From assembly GCA_017398105.1 (NCBI GenBank), contig JAFQHF010000080.1:52452-116451 (forward strand): a DNA stretch of 64,000 nucleotides, in the 5' to 3' direction. A program made the position numbers and the translations under genes. Under the pieces are notes generated by a model that was not told the DNA's origin, made no database searches, and saw only the letters and a list, made by a program, of their open reading frames with translations. Shown piece by piece: positions 51,925 to 60,672 of this stretch (its first letter is position 1; every line of letters starts with the position of its first letter). Source of the stretch: Oscillospiraceae bacterium (GTDB taxonomy: Bacteria > Bacillota_A > Clostridia > Oscillospirales > Oscillospiraceae).

Positions 51925-52215
51925 TTATTCCAGCACATGCTCCAGACCCATTTCCAGAATGGTCTTCACATGGTCATCCGCCAGAGAATAGAGGATATTT
52001 TTTCCCTCCCGGCGGAATTTGATCAGCTGCATCTGCTTTAAGATCCGCAGCTGATGGGAAATGGCGCTCTGGGAAAGCTCCACCTTGTCCGCAATATCGG
52101 ACACGCACTGCTCCTGATCTGCCAGCAAATACAGGATGTGCACCCGTGTGGGATCTGCAAAGCCCTTGAACAGCTCACCGATAAAATCCATAATCTCTTT
52201 TTCCGGAATACCCAT
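51925..52215 (-). CDS. ArsR/SmtB-family metal-responsive repressor (alpha-5 zinc type)
   Basis: This 96-residue winged-helix repressor starts at an ATG eight bases after AGGAGG. The recognition helix is in VELSQSAISHQLRILKQM. The C-terminal helix has Asp-X-His, then His eleven residues after the first His, then Glu three later (DDHVKTILEMGLEHVLE), exactly the spacing of the SmtB/CzrA alpha-5 zinc site. The alpha-3 cysteine motif is reduced to one Cys (EQCVSD). Such proteins derepress metal efflux genes when Zn(II) or Co(II) binds. No efflux gene is adjacent. Confidence 0.85.
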   Translation of the reverse strand: MGIPEKEIMDFIGELFKGFADPTRVHILYLLADQEQCVSDIADKVELSQSAISHQLRILKQMQLIKFRREGKNILYSLADDHVKTILEMGLEHVLE

Positions 52216-52275
52216 GGGGGTCACCTCCTGTCTTTTCTGGTATTTTACCCCATTCCCGAAGGAATTGCAACGGCT

Positions 52276-53970
52276 TTATTTCAAAACTTCCGCCTGCAGC
52301 GCCTGCGCAATGGGAAGCATGGTCTCCGGACGGAGCTTTTCCAGCTTCCGGTCATAGGTCAGCAGACCGTTGATCTCATCCTCCACATCACTGACCTGGG
52401 TATAGATGGAGGCACACAAACCGTTTCCGATGCAGGGAATGATCTCATCCAGATAAAGCCTGCCCACCGCTTCGTTCAGCGCTTCCAGGGTATCGCAGCC
52501 GCCGTAGCCATAGGATTTGTCCGGGTTGAACAGATGTCCCTCTGCTTTGTAGGTCTTGCCGCCGAATTCGGAAAGCACCAGGGGCTTCTTTCCATCGCCC
52601 TTCAGTGCGACCTTCTTGAAATATACATGGCGGCTGTCCACATCCGTCTTCTTGCGCCGGAACCAGCCGGAGGTGGAATCAATGAACCGGGTGTCATCCA
52701 GGGTGCGGAACCATTCATAGACATTGTCGCTGTCAAACTGTCCCCAGGCTTCATTGAAGATCGTCCAGTAGCAGATGCTGGGATGGTTCTTCAGCTGATT
52801 CACCGCCGCTCTGGCCGCGGCCTTGAACATCTCCCGGGAACGCACATCTTTGTGCCAGTGCCTGTCGTTCAGCTTCTGGATTCCGGTGGTCGGCAGAGCC
52901 GTGTCCCGGAGGAAGCTGTAGTCACTGTTATTGACCAGATCCTGCCAGACGATCATCCCCAGCTTATCACACTGGTAGTAAAATTCCTCCGGCTCCACCT
53001 TGATATGCTTGCGCAGGGTATTGAAGCCCAGCTTTTTCATTGCCAGAATATCGTCTGCATAGCATTCCGGCGCAGCAGGGGTGAAAATACCCTCCGGCCA
53101 GTAGCCCTGGTCCAGCAGACCATGGAAGAAATAGGGCTTCCCGTTGAGGCAGAGTCTGGGCCAGCCCTTTACCGTTTTGATTTCCAGCGTCCGGAGCGCA
53201 AAATAGGATTCGATCCGGTCGCCTCCCGCTTCCAGGGTAATGTCATACAGGTAAGGCTCTTCCGGGCTCCACAGCCGGGGGTTTTCCGGGGTAATGGTAA
53301 TGCTTCCGTTTTCCAGCGTGTATTCTCCCAGCCCTGCCACGGTAACTTTTCCGTTCAGGGCAGGCTGAATGGAAATGGTAACGGAGTTTCCCCGATTTTC
53401 CATATTCAGCTCCCGGATATAGGTTTCCGGTACGCTTTCCAGCCACACCGTCTGCCAGATGCCGGATACGGGCGTGTACCACATGCCGCCCCGCTTTTCC
53501 GGCTTTACCTGCTTTCCATAGGGGAAGGCTTGATCATTCAGATCATCCGTGCAGCGGATCATGATCTCATTTTCCGGCTGCAGCTGCTGCGTAATATCCG
53601 CGCAGAAGGCCTCGTATCCGCCCTCGTGATGGCAGACTGCCGTTCCGTTGACAAACACATCCGCGATCTGATCTGCCGCACCGATGTGCAGCAGCACCCG
53701 GCCCCGGTTGAAGGTTTCCGGCAGAGTCACCTTCCGCCGGTAGTACAGCGGCGTTCCTTCCGGATAATGGGTCTTCACACCAGAAAGCAGAGATTCCGGG
53801 CAAAAGGGCAGTCGGATGGTCTTTCCGTCAAAGACCGGTTCGTTGACCGCGAAGTCCCATTCCCCGTTCAGATTCAACCAGGAATCCCGCCGCATCTGAG
53901 GGCGTGGATACACCGTCCAGGGGGTGCCGGTCAGATTCTCTGCGCGGGCCGTATAAAGATCATGCAGCAT
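52276..53970 (-). CDS. Glycoside hydrolase family 2 (beta-glucuronidase/galactosidase-like)
   Basis: This 564-residue cytoplasmic enzyme starts at an ATG behind AAGGGAG. Domain order: sugar-binding jelly roll (about 15-175, with LNGEWDFAVNEP), Ig-like linker domain (about 175-265), then the TIM barrel with acid/base Glu in TIFNEAWGQF (near 405) and nucleophile Glu in LVLSEFGGK (near 467). It is short for a LacZ and close in size to beta-glucuronidases, but I see no basis to choose the sugar. No signal peptide, so it acts on imported glycosides. Confidence 0.88.
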   Translation of the reverse strand: MLHDLYTARAENLTGTPWTVYPRPQMRRDSWLNLNGEWDFAVNEPVFDGKTIRLPFCPESLLSGVKTHYPEGTPLYYRRKVTLPETFNRGRVLLHIGAADQIADVFVNGTAVCHHEGGYEAFCADITQQLQPENEIMIRCTDDLNDQAFPYGKQVKPEKRGGMWYTPVSGIWQTVWLESVPETYIRELNMENRGNSVTISIQPALNGKVTVAGLGEYTLENGSITITPENPRLWSPEEPYLYDITLEAGGDRIESYFALRTLEIKTVKGWPRLCLNGKPYFFHGLLDQGYWPEGIFTPAAPECYADDILAMKKLGFNTLRKHIKVEPEEFYYQCDKLGMIVWQDLVNNSDYSFLRDTALPTTGIQKLNDRHWHKDVRSREMFKAAARAAVNQLKNHPSICYWTIFNEAWGQFDSDNVYEWFRTLDDTRFIDSTSGWFRRKKTDVDSRHVYFKKVALKGDGKKPLVLSEFGGKTYKAEGHLFNPDKSYGYGGCDTLEALNEAVGRLYLDEIIPCIGNGLCASIYTQVSDVEDEINGLLTYDRKLEKLRPETMLPIAQALQAEVLK

Positions 53971-54208
53971 ATCAGTTCTCCCTTCTTTGTAAACAGAAAA
54001 ATCGGAACCATCCGCCAAACAGGTCTGCCGTCAGGGCACCCTGTCATGGCCGGACGTACTGTGCTTCTTATGGGTACTGTACCACAAAACCGGCAAAAGT
54101 GTCAAGTATTCCCTGCCTCCGGGGACGCGCACCCAAAACTGGCAACATCCACAATTTTATGTCAACAAATTCCTTCGACATTTTCTTTTAAGATTTTATG
54201 AAAAGCCT
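53971..54208. other. Divergent intergenic region between GH2 and envelope operon
   Basis: About 320 bases separate the divergent starts. The left part is GC-rich without hairpins of note; the right part turns AT-rich before the rightward promoter. No gene or clear operator was seen. Confidence 0.4.
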
Positions 54209-54236
54209 TTGCAAATCGGAAGAAATATGATATAGT
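54209..54236 (+). promoter_or_regulatory. Promoter of four-gene envelope operon
   Basis: TTGCAA, 16 bases, TATAGT, located 56 bases before the GT2 start codon. Confidence 0.65.
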
Positions 54237-54292
54237 ATCCTAAGTTTAATATGACTATCTATGCGCAAATTTCGAAAGAGGCGATTTAAAAT

Positions 54293-55393
54293 ATGCAAGA
54301 CTTATCCAAAATTTCGGTAGTCCTGCCCTCCCTCGACCCGGATGAAAAGCTGATCGCCGTCATTGACGGTCTGCTGGAATACGGTTTTTCCGATATCATC
54401 CTGGTAAACGACGGCAGCAGGCAGGAAAATCTCCATTATTTCACTGATCTGGCAGCACAGCACCCGGAAATCCACCTGCTGCACCACGAGGTCAACAAGG
54501 GCAAGGGTGCGGCATTGAAAAATGCTTTCCGGTATTTCCTGGAAAACCGTCCCGACGGCTTCGGCGTTGTTACCGTAGACGGCGACAACCAGCACCATCC
54601 CGAAGATACCCGGGCCTGCTGTGAGCACATGCTGAAGACAGGCCGTACCGTTCTGGGCTGCAGAGATTTTACGCTGGAGCATGTGCCCGAGCGCAGCCGC
54701 TTCGGCAATCAGACCACCTCCGCAATCTTCAAGATCTTCGTGGGTATGACCATTTCCGATACCCAGACCGGTCTGCGGGCCATTCCCCGCCCTGTTCTGG
54801 AAGAGCTGGTGGATGTCTATGGCGACCGGTTCGAATACGAGACCAATATGCTGCTGTGCTTCAAGACCAAGGGCATAGAATTCGATGAGGTCAAGATCCG
54901 CACCGTCTACATCGAGGAAAACAAGAGCTCCCATTTCCGGGTGATCCACGATTCCTGGCGAATCTACAAGCTGATCCTGGCCCACTTCTTCCGCTACACC
55001 CTCAGCTCCCTGACAAGCGCTGTGGTGGACACCGGCGCCTACGCTTTCTTAACCTGGGCATTTTCCGGGATCTTCAGCGGCTTTGCCCTGACTGCCGCGG
55101 CAGGCGTGATCGCAAGAGTGATCTCGTCTCTGCTGAATTTCTTCATGAACCAAAAGCTGGTGTTCAAAACCAATGTGGATACCAAAAAAGCCATGGTTCG
55201 CTACTACTGCCTGGCTCTGCCCCAGATGGCCGCCCAGGTTCTGCTGACCCAGGGTGTCTATGCCCTGTTCGGAATTCCCGATACGGCTGCTTTCCTGCGC
55301 ACCGCGATCTATGCCGTGGTCATGACCGTTCTGTATTTCCTTAGCTATATGATCCAGCAGCGCTGGGTCTTTGCGCCGCAAAAATCCAAATAA
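54293..55393 (+). CDS. GT2 glycosyltransferase fused to a GtrA membrane domain
   Basis: This 366-residue protein has an N-terminal GT-A domain of the dolichol-phosphate-mannose synthase type: IILVNDGS near residue 37, GKGAALKNAF, a DGDNQHHPED metal motif near 95, and the acceptor-side motif DTQTGLRAIPR. From about residue 235 a four-helix GtrA domain follows (FFRYTLSSLTSAVVDTGAYA ... SYMIQQRWVF). GT2 enzymes of this type load a sugar on undecaprenyl phosphate and GtrA proteins are thought to flip it; here both are on one chain. It is the first gene of an operon with spacings of 12, 12 and 3 bases. Confidence 0.9.
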   Translation: MQDLSKISVVLPSLDPDEKLIAVIDGLLEYGFSDIILVNDGSRQENLHYFTDLAAQHPEIHLLHHEVNKGKGAALKNAFRYFLENRPDGFGVVTVDGDNQHHPEDTRACCEHMLKTGRTVLGCRDFTLEHVPERSRFGNQTTSAIFKIFVGMTISDTQTGLRAIPRPVLEELVDVYGDRFEYETNMLLCFKTKGIEFDEVKIRTVYIEENKSSHFRVIHDSWRIYKLILAHFFRYTLSSLTSAVVDTGAYAFLTWAFSGIFSGFALTAAAGVIARVISSLLNFFMNQKLVFKTNVDTKKAMVRYYCLALPQMAAQVLLTQGVYALFGIPDTAAFLRTAIYAVVMTVLYFLSYMIQQRWVFAPQKSK

Positions 55394-55405
55394 GAGGTTG
55401 AGAGT

Positions 55406-56557
55406 ATGAGCAAAAAGAATCTTACCCCCGAAACTGCTGCTGAAACCGTCAAGCAGCCCAAGAAAAAGAAGAAGGGCAGCGGCCTGCTGGGCCGGATCAT
55501 CCGCCGCTTCTTCCTGGTGCTGTTTACCGTTGTCATCCTGGCTGTGGCCGCACTGGTGCTGGTGATGAACATGATCTTCAACGGCCCCTCCCCTGCCGCT
55601 CAGGAAATTCTGACCATGTCCCTGATCGAAGCCAGCGCCACCAAATGGGTGCCTGCCCTGTTTATCGGTGAGGAGCGTGTGGCCGAGATCCAGCAGAGCG
55701 TCGATGTGAAGCCGTCCAGCGATGTTACCGATATTACCAAGGTAGTCATCCAGAAGGGCTCCGCCCTGACCGCCACCACGGACGAATGGAAGGATCATCC
55801 TGATGGTATCCGCATTGAGCGTGTCCCCGGCGATACCTACAATGCCCATGTCATGATCATCCGCGACCCCTCCACCGTCTATATGGGCACTTCCTCCGAG
55901 AAGTTCTCTGCCAATATCCCCGGCAAGCGCATCACCGAGATGATGCAGGCCAACCCCGATGCCGTTGCCGCCATCAATGCAGGCGCCTTCTTTGACGACG
56001 GCACTGCCAGCGCAACCGTGGGCAGCTATCCCCTGGGTCTGGTCATGGCCGGCGGCAACTGTGTCTGGTCCAGCGGCAAGCAGCCCGGTCTGGAAGGCTT
56101 CGCCGGCTTCAATGAAGACAACGTTCTGGTGGTCTCCACCAAGAATCTGACCAAGGCTCAGGCCGAGGAACAGAAGATCCGGGACGGCTGCTGCTTCGGC
56201 CCTGCCCTGATCATCAATGACGAAGTCAACATGGAAGCCTACAACAACAATTCCGGCTGGAACCCCCGTACCGCCATCGGTCAGCGTGCTGACGGTGCAG
56301 TCATTTTCGTCTGCATCGACGGCCGTCAGGTTGGCTCCATGGGCGGCACCTACGCCGACATCATCAACATCATGGTGGAATACGGCGCTGTCAACGCCTG
56401 CAACATGGACGGCGGCTCCTCCTCCGTTATGATGTACCGGGATACCCTGGGCAAGCTTGGCACCGCCGGTGAAGTCCAGATGATCAACAACTACTCTTTG
56501 CTGCAGTCCGAGCCCAGACGTATGCCCAACTTCTGGATGGTTCGCGCCGCTAAGTGA
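55406..56557 (+). CDS. Membrane-anchored phosphodiester glycosidase (NAGPA-like)
   Basis: This 383-residue protein has a Lys-rich cytoplasmic start, one membrane helix (FFLVLFTVVILAVAALVLVM, about residues 35-54) and an extracellular phosphodiester glycosidase domain with AAINAGAFFDD, NPRTAIG near 287 and NMDGGSSSVM near 332. Relatives include the uncovering enzyme NAGPA and bacterial wall-teichoic or exopolysaccharide-acting proteins that cleave sugar-1-phosphodiester bonds. In this operon it could trim or remodel a phosphodiester-linked surface glycan. Confidence 0.85.
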   Translation: MSKKNLTPETAAETVKQPKKKKKGSGLLGRIIRRFFLVLFTVVILAVAALVLVMNMIFNGPSPAAQEILTMSLIEASATKWVPALFIGEERVAEIQQSVDVKPSSDVTDITKVVIQKGSALTATTDEWKDHPDGIRIERVPGDTYNAHVMIIRDPSTVYMGTSSEKFSANIPGKRITEMMQANPDAVAAINAGAFFDDGTASATVGSYPLGLVMAGGNCVWSSGKQPGLEGFAGFNEDNVLVVSTKNLTKAQAEEQKIRDGCCFGPALIINDEVNMEAYNNNSGWNPRTAIGQRADGAVIFVCIDGRQVGSMGGTYADIINIMVEYGAVNACNMDGGSSSVMMYRDTLGKLGTAGEVQMINNYSLLQSEPRRMPNFWMVRAAK

Positions 56558-56569
56558 GGGAGGTAAGTC

Positions 56570-58510
56570 ATGAAGAACGATACTTTTGATTTTGAAAACG
56601 ATCTGAACGAGCTGGACGAGCTGGATGAGGTTCTTGAGGAAGCCCCCAAGAAGAAGTCCTATGCCGATCTGGATCTGGGTCTTGATTTCGACCTGAGCTT
56701 CCTGGACGATCTGGACGAATCCGTCCTGGAGGAACCCGCGCCCGTGAAGCAGGCTCCCGCTCCCGTTAAGAAAGCGCCCGCCAGAAAGCCCGCTCCTGAG
56801 AAAAAGAGCGCCCCTGCCCAGGAGGAACCTGCTCCCAGGAAGGCTCCTGCAAAGAAGGCACCCACCAAAAAGAGCGCAGAAGCTGCCGCCGAGCAGCCTG
56901 CCGCACCGGCAAAGAAGGCGCCTGTCAAGAAGCCCATGGCCAAGCCGGAGGCAGCCGCAGAGGCAGCCCCCGTCAAAAAGCCCGCTCCCAAAAAGCCGGC
57001 TCCTGTAGCCGACGAAGCACCTGTAAAGGCAAAGAAGCAGAAGAAGGGCCCCCGCATCGGCGGTGTGATCTTCTATACCCTGTATTTCATGTTTATCCTG
57101 ATCTTCTTTGTGGGCACCTACTTCGGTCTGCAGTGGCTCCACGGCTGGCTGTCCGACTATGAGGCTGCACAGCCCACACTGAAGGCCCAGCAGGTCTTCA
57201 ATGAGGTCTTCACCGATCCCAACTGGGGTGACCTGTATGATGCCGCTGGCGCAGAGGATTCTGCTTACGAAGGCAAGGATCAGTATGTTGCCTACATGGA
57301 AGAAAAGGTCGGCACCACCCCCCTGACCTTTATGGAAACTTCCGCCGGTCTGTCCGGTGACAAGAAGTACGTTGTCCGTCTGGGGGACGAGAAGGTCGCA
57401 TCCTTCACCCTGGTGGACAGAAACAATGTCGGCAAGCTGGATCTGAGCAGTCTGGAAAATCTGGAGGATCTGGAATCCGTTACCGACATTCCCGACTGGC
57501 AGCTGGGCGCTGTGGAGGTCTTCTTCGAACGCGAGGAAAGCTTCCTCATTGAGAAAATGGACAGCCATACCGTTTCCGTCAACGGCGTGGCCCTGGACGA
57601 AAGCTTCACCATCCAGAAGGCCACCACCGCCGCGGAGCGTTACCTGCCCGCCGGTACCACCGGCTTTACCATGGAGACCCAGCAGATCACCGGCCTGATG
57701 GAAAAGCCCACCGTCACCGTCACCGACAAGGACGGCAAGGCTGTGGAAGTCACCTATAACGAGGAGACCCGCACCTTTACTGCCCGTACCGAAAGCAACA
57801 CCATGAGCGCAGAAGAAGAAAAGGTGGCTCTGGAAGCCGCCAGAGTCTACTGCCTGTGGATGATCGAAGAGGAAAAGGACCGCGGTGAGATCGCCAAGTA
57901 TTTTGATCCCACTTCCGATATCTATAATTCCATCGTCAAGACCACCGAGCTGTGGATGCAGAACCACAACGGTTACGAATTCGCCAACGAATCCGTAACC
58001 AACTACGCCCGCTACTCCGACAATATCTTCTCCGTCCGCGTCAAGCTGCAGCTGAACGTGACCCGTACCAACGGCACCGTCAAGGAGCATAACTACGATC
58101 AGTCCATGTTCTTCCAGAAGGGCGACAGCGGCAAGTGGAAGTGCTTTGTTTCCACCAACGTGGATGTTTCCGAGCCTGTGGGCAAGGTTCGTCTGACCTT
58201 CATGCAGGGCGATACCCTGATCGACTCCCGCTTCTACGAGACCGATTCCAGAGAAGTCATCACCCCCAAGATCTCCGTTCCCGAGGGTCAGGTGTTCTCC
58301 GGCTGGATCACCATTGAAGAGGATGAGACCGGCGCTACCGTCTACAATGTCCAGTTCGAGCCCGATGCCACCGGCACTGTGGCGATCCCCGACGGCACAA
58401 CCCTGAAGCCTATGACTCTGTTCGCCTGGTTCCAGGGCGAAAACGAGGTTCAGCAGCCTCAGGAAGTCCCCGCCGAAACTGCCCCCGCTGAAACAACGGA
58501 AGGAGCGTAA
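56570..58510 (+). CDS. Single-pass membrane protein with Lys/Ala/Pro-rich cytoplasmic tail
   Basis: This 646-residue protein is not recognised. Residues 1-55 are very acidic (ENDLNELDELDE). Residues about 60-160 are low-complexity KKAPAKKAP-type repeats, then one transmembrane helix (VIFYTLYFMFILIFFVGTYF, about 165-188). The outer part has an alpha/beta domain with repeat-like segments, a second domain of the VRVKLQLNVT type, and an acidic/Pro tail. The basic tail could bind nucleic acid or an acidic partner. It lies between the glycosidase and the PAP2 gene with near-zero spacing, so it probably belongs to the same envelope system. Confidence 0.75.
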   Translation: MKNDTFDFENDLNELDELDEVLEEAPKKKSYADLDLGLDFDLSFLDDLDESVLEEPAPVKQAPAPVKKAPARKPAPEKKSAPAQEEPAPRKAPAKKAPTKKSAEAAAEQPAAPAKKAPVKKPMAKPEAAAEAAPVKKPAPKKPAPVADEAPVKAKKQKKGPRIGGVIFYTLYFMFILIFFVGTYFGLQWLHGWLSDYEAAQPTLKAQQVFNEVFTDPNWGDLYDAAGAEDSAYEGKDQYVAYMEEKVGTTPLTFMETSAGLSGDKKYVVRLGDEKVASFTLVDRNNVGKLDLSSLENLEDLESVTDIPDWQLGAVEVFFEREESFLIEKMDSHTVSVNGVALDESFTIQKATTAAERYLPAGTTGFTMETQQITGLMEKPTVTVTDKDGKAVEVTYNEETRTFTARTESNTMSAEEEKVALEAARVYCLWMIEEEKDRGEIAKYFDPTSDIYNSIVKTTELWMQNHNGYEFANESVTNYARYSDNIFSVRVKLQLNVTRTNGTVKEHNYDQSMFFQKGDSGKWKCFVSTNVDVSEPVGKVRLTFMQGDTLIDSRFYETDSREVITPKISVPEGQVFSGWITIEEDETGATVYNVQFEPDATGTVAIPDGTTLKPMTLFAWFQGENEVQQPQEVPAETAPAETTEGA

Positions 58511-58513
58511 TAT

Positions 58514-59107
58514 ATGCTGGATATCTTAAACAGCCTGGCCGTTTCCTTTGACCTGCCCATTCTGGACTGGATTCAGGCAAACATGACCTCCTCTTTTATG
58601 GACGCGTTTATGCCCGTCGTCACCCTTCTGGGTGACGCAGGCATCTTCTGGATCGCCTGGGCAATCCTGCTGCTGTTTTTCCCCAAGACCCGCAAGATCG
58701 GTCTCGGTATGGGCTTCGCCCTGATCCTGGGTCTGCTGGTGTGCAATGTGACCCTGAAACCCCTGGTTGGCCGTCCCCGTCCCTACGATTTCCAGGAAGC
58801 AGAATTCGGCGTGATCATCAATCTGCTGATTGAACGGCAGCACGACTTCTCCTTCCCCTCCGGACATACCATTGCTTCCTTCGAAGCCGCCACCGTGCTG
58901 CTGAAGAACAGCAAGAAGATGGGTATTCCCGCCATGATCCTGGCTGTGATCATCGCCTTCTCCCGCCTTTATCTGTATGTCCACTACCCTACTGACGTGA
59001 TCTTCTCCGTCTTTGCCGGCATCCTGTTCGCCTTCATCGGCGATGCCCTTGCCGCAAAGGTCGCTCCCAAGCTGGCCCCCAGAAAGCGCGGCCGCTACGA
59101 AGCCTGA
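58514..59107 (+). CDS. PAP2-family membrane phosphatase
   Basis: This 197-residue membrane protein carries all three PAP2 motifs: K-X6-RP in KPLVGRPRP near residue 82, PSGH near 114, and SR-X5-H-X3-D in SRLYLYVHYPTD near 150. Such enzymes dephosphorylate undecaprenyl pyrophosphate or phosphatidic acid at the outer membrane face. As the last gene of the GT2-GtrA operon, recycling of the lipid carrier is the natural inference. Confidence 0.92.
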   Translation: MLDILNSLAVSFDLPILDWIQANMTSSFMDAFMPVVTLLGDAGIFWIAWAILLLFFPKTRKIGLGMGFALILGLLVCNVTLKPLVGRPRPYDFQEAEFGVIINLLIERQHDFSFPSGHTIASFEAATVLLKNSKKMGIPAMILAVIIAFSRLYLYVHYPTDVIFSVFAGILFAFIGDALAAKVAPKLAPRKRGRYEA

Positions 59108-59116
59108 CAACATAGC

Positions 59117-59387
59117 AAAACCGCAGTTCCATTCCGGAACTGCGGTTTTTAGCTTGTCGAAAAATCCCTTCGGGCTTTTCCGACAGCTTTTTGCAGTCTG
59201 CTGCGCGCACTCCTTGTGCGCCGAAGTCGCACAACTCGCACACTTGCAGCCTGAGATGTATTTTTGTCCACGTACACGCCGCGGCCAAAAATGATTCAGA
59301 TGGCTTTGCCGCTTTGGCGGCAAATTCTGCGAAGCCTTTCTTTACAGTCTGAAAACCGCAGTTCCATTCCGGAACTGCGGTTTTTTT
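59117..59387. repeat. Repeat unit bounded by two identical palindromic terminators
   Basis: The 34-base palindrome AAAACCGCAGTTCC-ATTCC-GGAACTGCGGTTTT plus T occurs identically at 59117-59150 and 59352-59385. The first ends the PAP2 operon and the second can end the convergent MFS gene. The 200 bases between contain a hairpin (GTCGAAAAATCCC/GGGCTTTTCCGAC near 59156-59184) and no plausible gene, although short frames run through it. I recall similar translated scraps from related genomes, suggesting a dispersed element. Confidence 0.65.
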
Positions 59388-59401
59388 GTTTGCATATTCG
59401 G

Positions 59402-60562
59402 TTACAGCGTACATTTGCGGTTCAGCTTCTCGATCATCACGATCATCAGCACATTGATCGCCCCAACATACCAGGGCATCAGCCCCGCACTGATGTGGTT
59501 TGCAATCAGGCCGAACAGGGGCGGCATACAGCAGATGCCCACATAGGCACTTGCCATCTGAACACCGATCAGCGCCTGGGAATTTTCTTCTCCGAAGTGC
59601 TCCGGCGTGGAATGGATGATGCAGGGATAAATGGGCGCGCAGCCCAGGCCCATCAGTGTCAGGCCGGTCATGGCTGCCATATTTCCCAGAGGCAGCAGCA
59701 TTGCCACGGCACCTGCGCAGATGATCCCTTCGCCCAGGCGGATCATATTGGTATCGTTCAGCTTGTAGGTCAGAAAGCCGCTTAAGAACCGTCCTGCAGT
59801 CAGGCCCAGCATAAACAGACTGGCAAGGCTTGCGGCTGTTTCTTCATTCAGGCCGTTGTGCATCACCAAATAGGAACTGCCCCAGAGGATGCAGGTCTGT
59901 TCCAGGCCGCAGTAGCAGAAGAAGGCGATCAAAACCTCCTTTGCGCCCCGGATTCCGAGAATCTGCTTCAGCGTCAGAGGCTTTGCCTTTTCTCCGTTTT
60001 CCCCCGGCTCGTCCCTGCGCTTTTTCCACAGAGGAAGACTCAGGAACAGCGCCGCTGTCAGAACCACCTGAAGCAGGGAAATGATTCTGTAACCTGTATT
60101 CCAGCCCATGCCGCCGGTCAGTGCCATGCCCATAATGTAGGGGCCAGCACTTGCCCCCAGGCCCCACATGCAGTGCAGCCAGCTCATATGGCGGCTGGCA
60201 TAGTGCAATGCCACATAGTTGTTCAGGCTGGCATCCACGCTGCCGGCGCCCAGGCCGTAGGGAATGGCCCAAAGGCACAAGTGCCAGTATTGATCACTGA
60301 CAGAAAAACCAAACAGCGCCACCGCGGTCATGCCAACGCTGATGGCTGTGACCTTTCCCGTACCCAGCCACTTGGTCATGGCATCGGACAGCAGGCTGGA
60401 AACGACTGTGCCCATGGCAATGATAAAGGCAATGGCTCCCGCATAGGAAACCGGAACAGAAAACTCCTGACACATCATGGGCCAGGCAGCACCCAGCAGG
60501 GCATCCGGCAGACCCAGACTGATGAAGGATAAATAAATGATCGCCAAAAGAAGATGTACCAT
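59402..60562 (-). CDS. MFS transporter
   Basis: This 386-residue protein has twelve predicted helices starting behind GAGAGGGG. It is of the sugar/FucP-like MFS group: SFISLGLPDALLGAAWP at the start, GLGAGSVDASLNNYVALHY in the fourth to fifth helix region, HCMWGLGASAGPYIMG and a central Lys-rich loop (WKKRRDEPGENGEK). The substrate is not determined. Confidence 0.88.
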   Translation of the reverse strand: MVHLLLAIIYLSFISLGLPDALLGAAWPMMCQEFSVPVSYAGAIAFIIAMGTVVSSLLSDAMTKWLGTGKVTAISVGMTAVALFGFSVSDQYWHLCLWAIPYGLGAGSVDASLNNYVALHYASRHMSWLHCMWGLGASAGPYIMGMALTGGMGWNTGYRIISLLQVVLTAALFLSLPLWKKRRDEPGENGEKAKPLTLKQILGIRGAKEVLIAFFCYCGLEQTCILWGSSYLVMHNGLNEETAASLASLFMLGLTAGRFLSGFLTYKLNDTNMIRLGEGIICAGAVAMLLPLGNMAAMTGLTLMGLGCAPIYPCIIHSTPEHFGEENSQALIGVQMASAYVGICCMPPLFGLIANHISAGLMPWYVGAINVLMIVMIEKLNRKCTL

Positions 60563-60672
60563 AATCGCACCCCTCTCAAAAACTTCTGCATGATTATATC
60601 AAAGCTTCCGTTAGGGTTCAATCCGCATTTTTCCACAAAAAATGCGCGGCTGTGCAGCCGCGCATTCTTCAC

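Noticed and set aside
55049..58090. 1,013-residue minus-strand frame across the envelope operon
   Set aside because: It spans three convincing plus-strand genes and its Gly/Leu-rich translation has no family features.
58526..59414. Minus-strand frames ending in KTAVPEWNCGF-like segments over the repeat at 59,117-59,387
   Set aside because: They are translations of the palindromic terminators and the repeat interior; two copies give the same peptide scrap.
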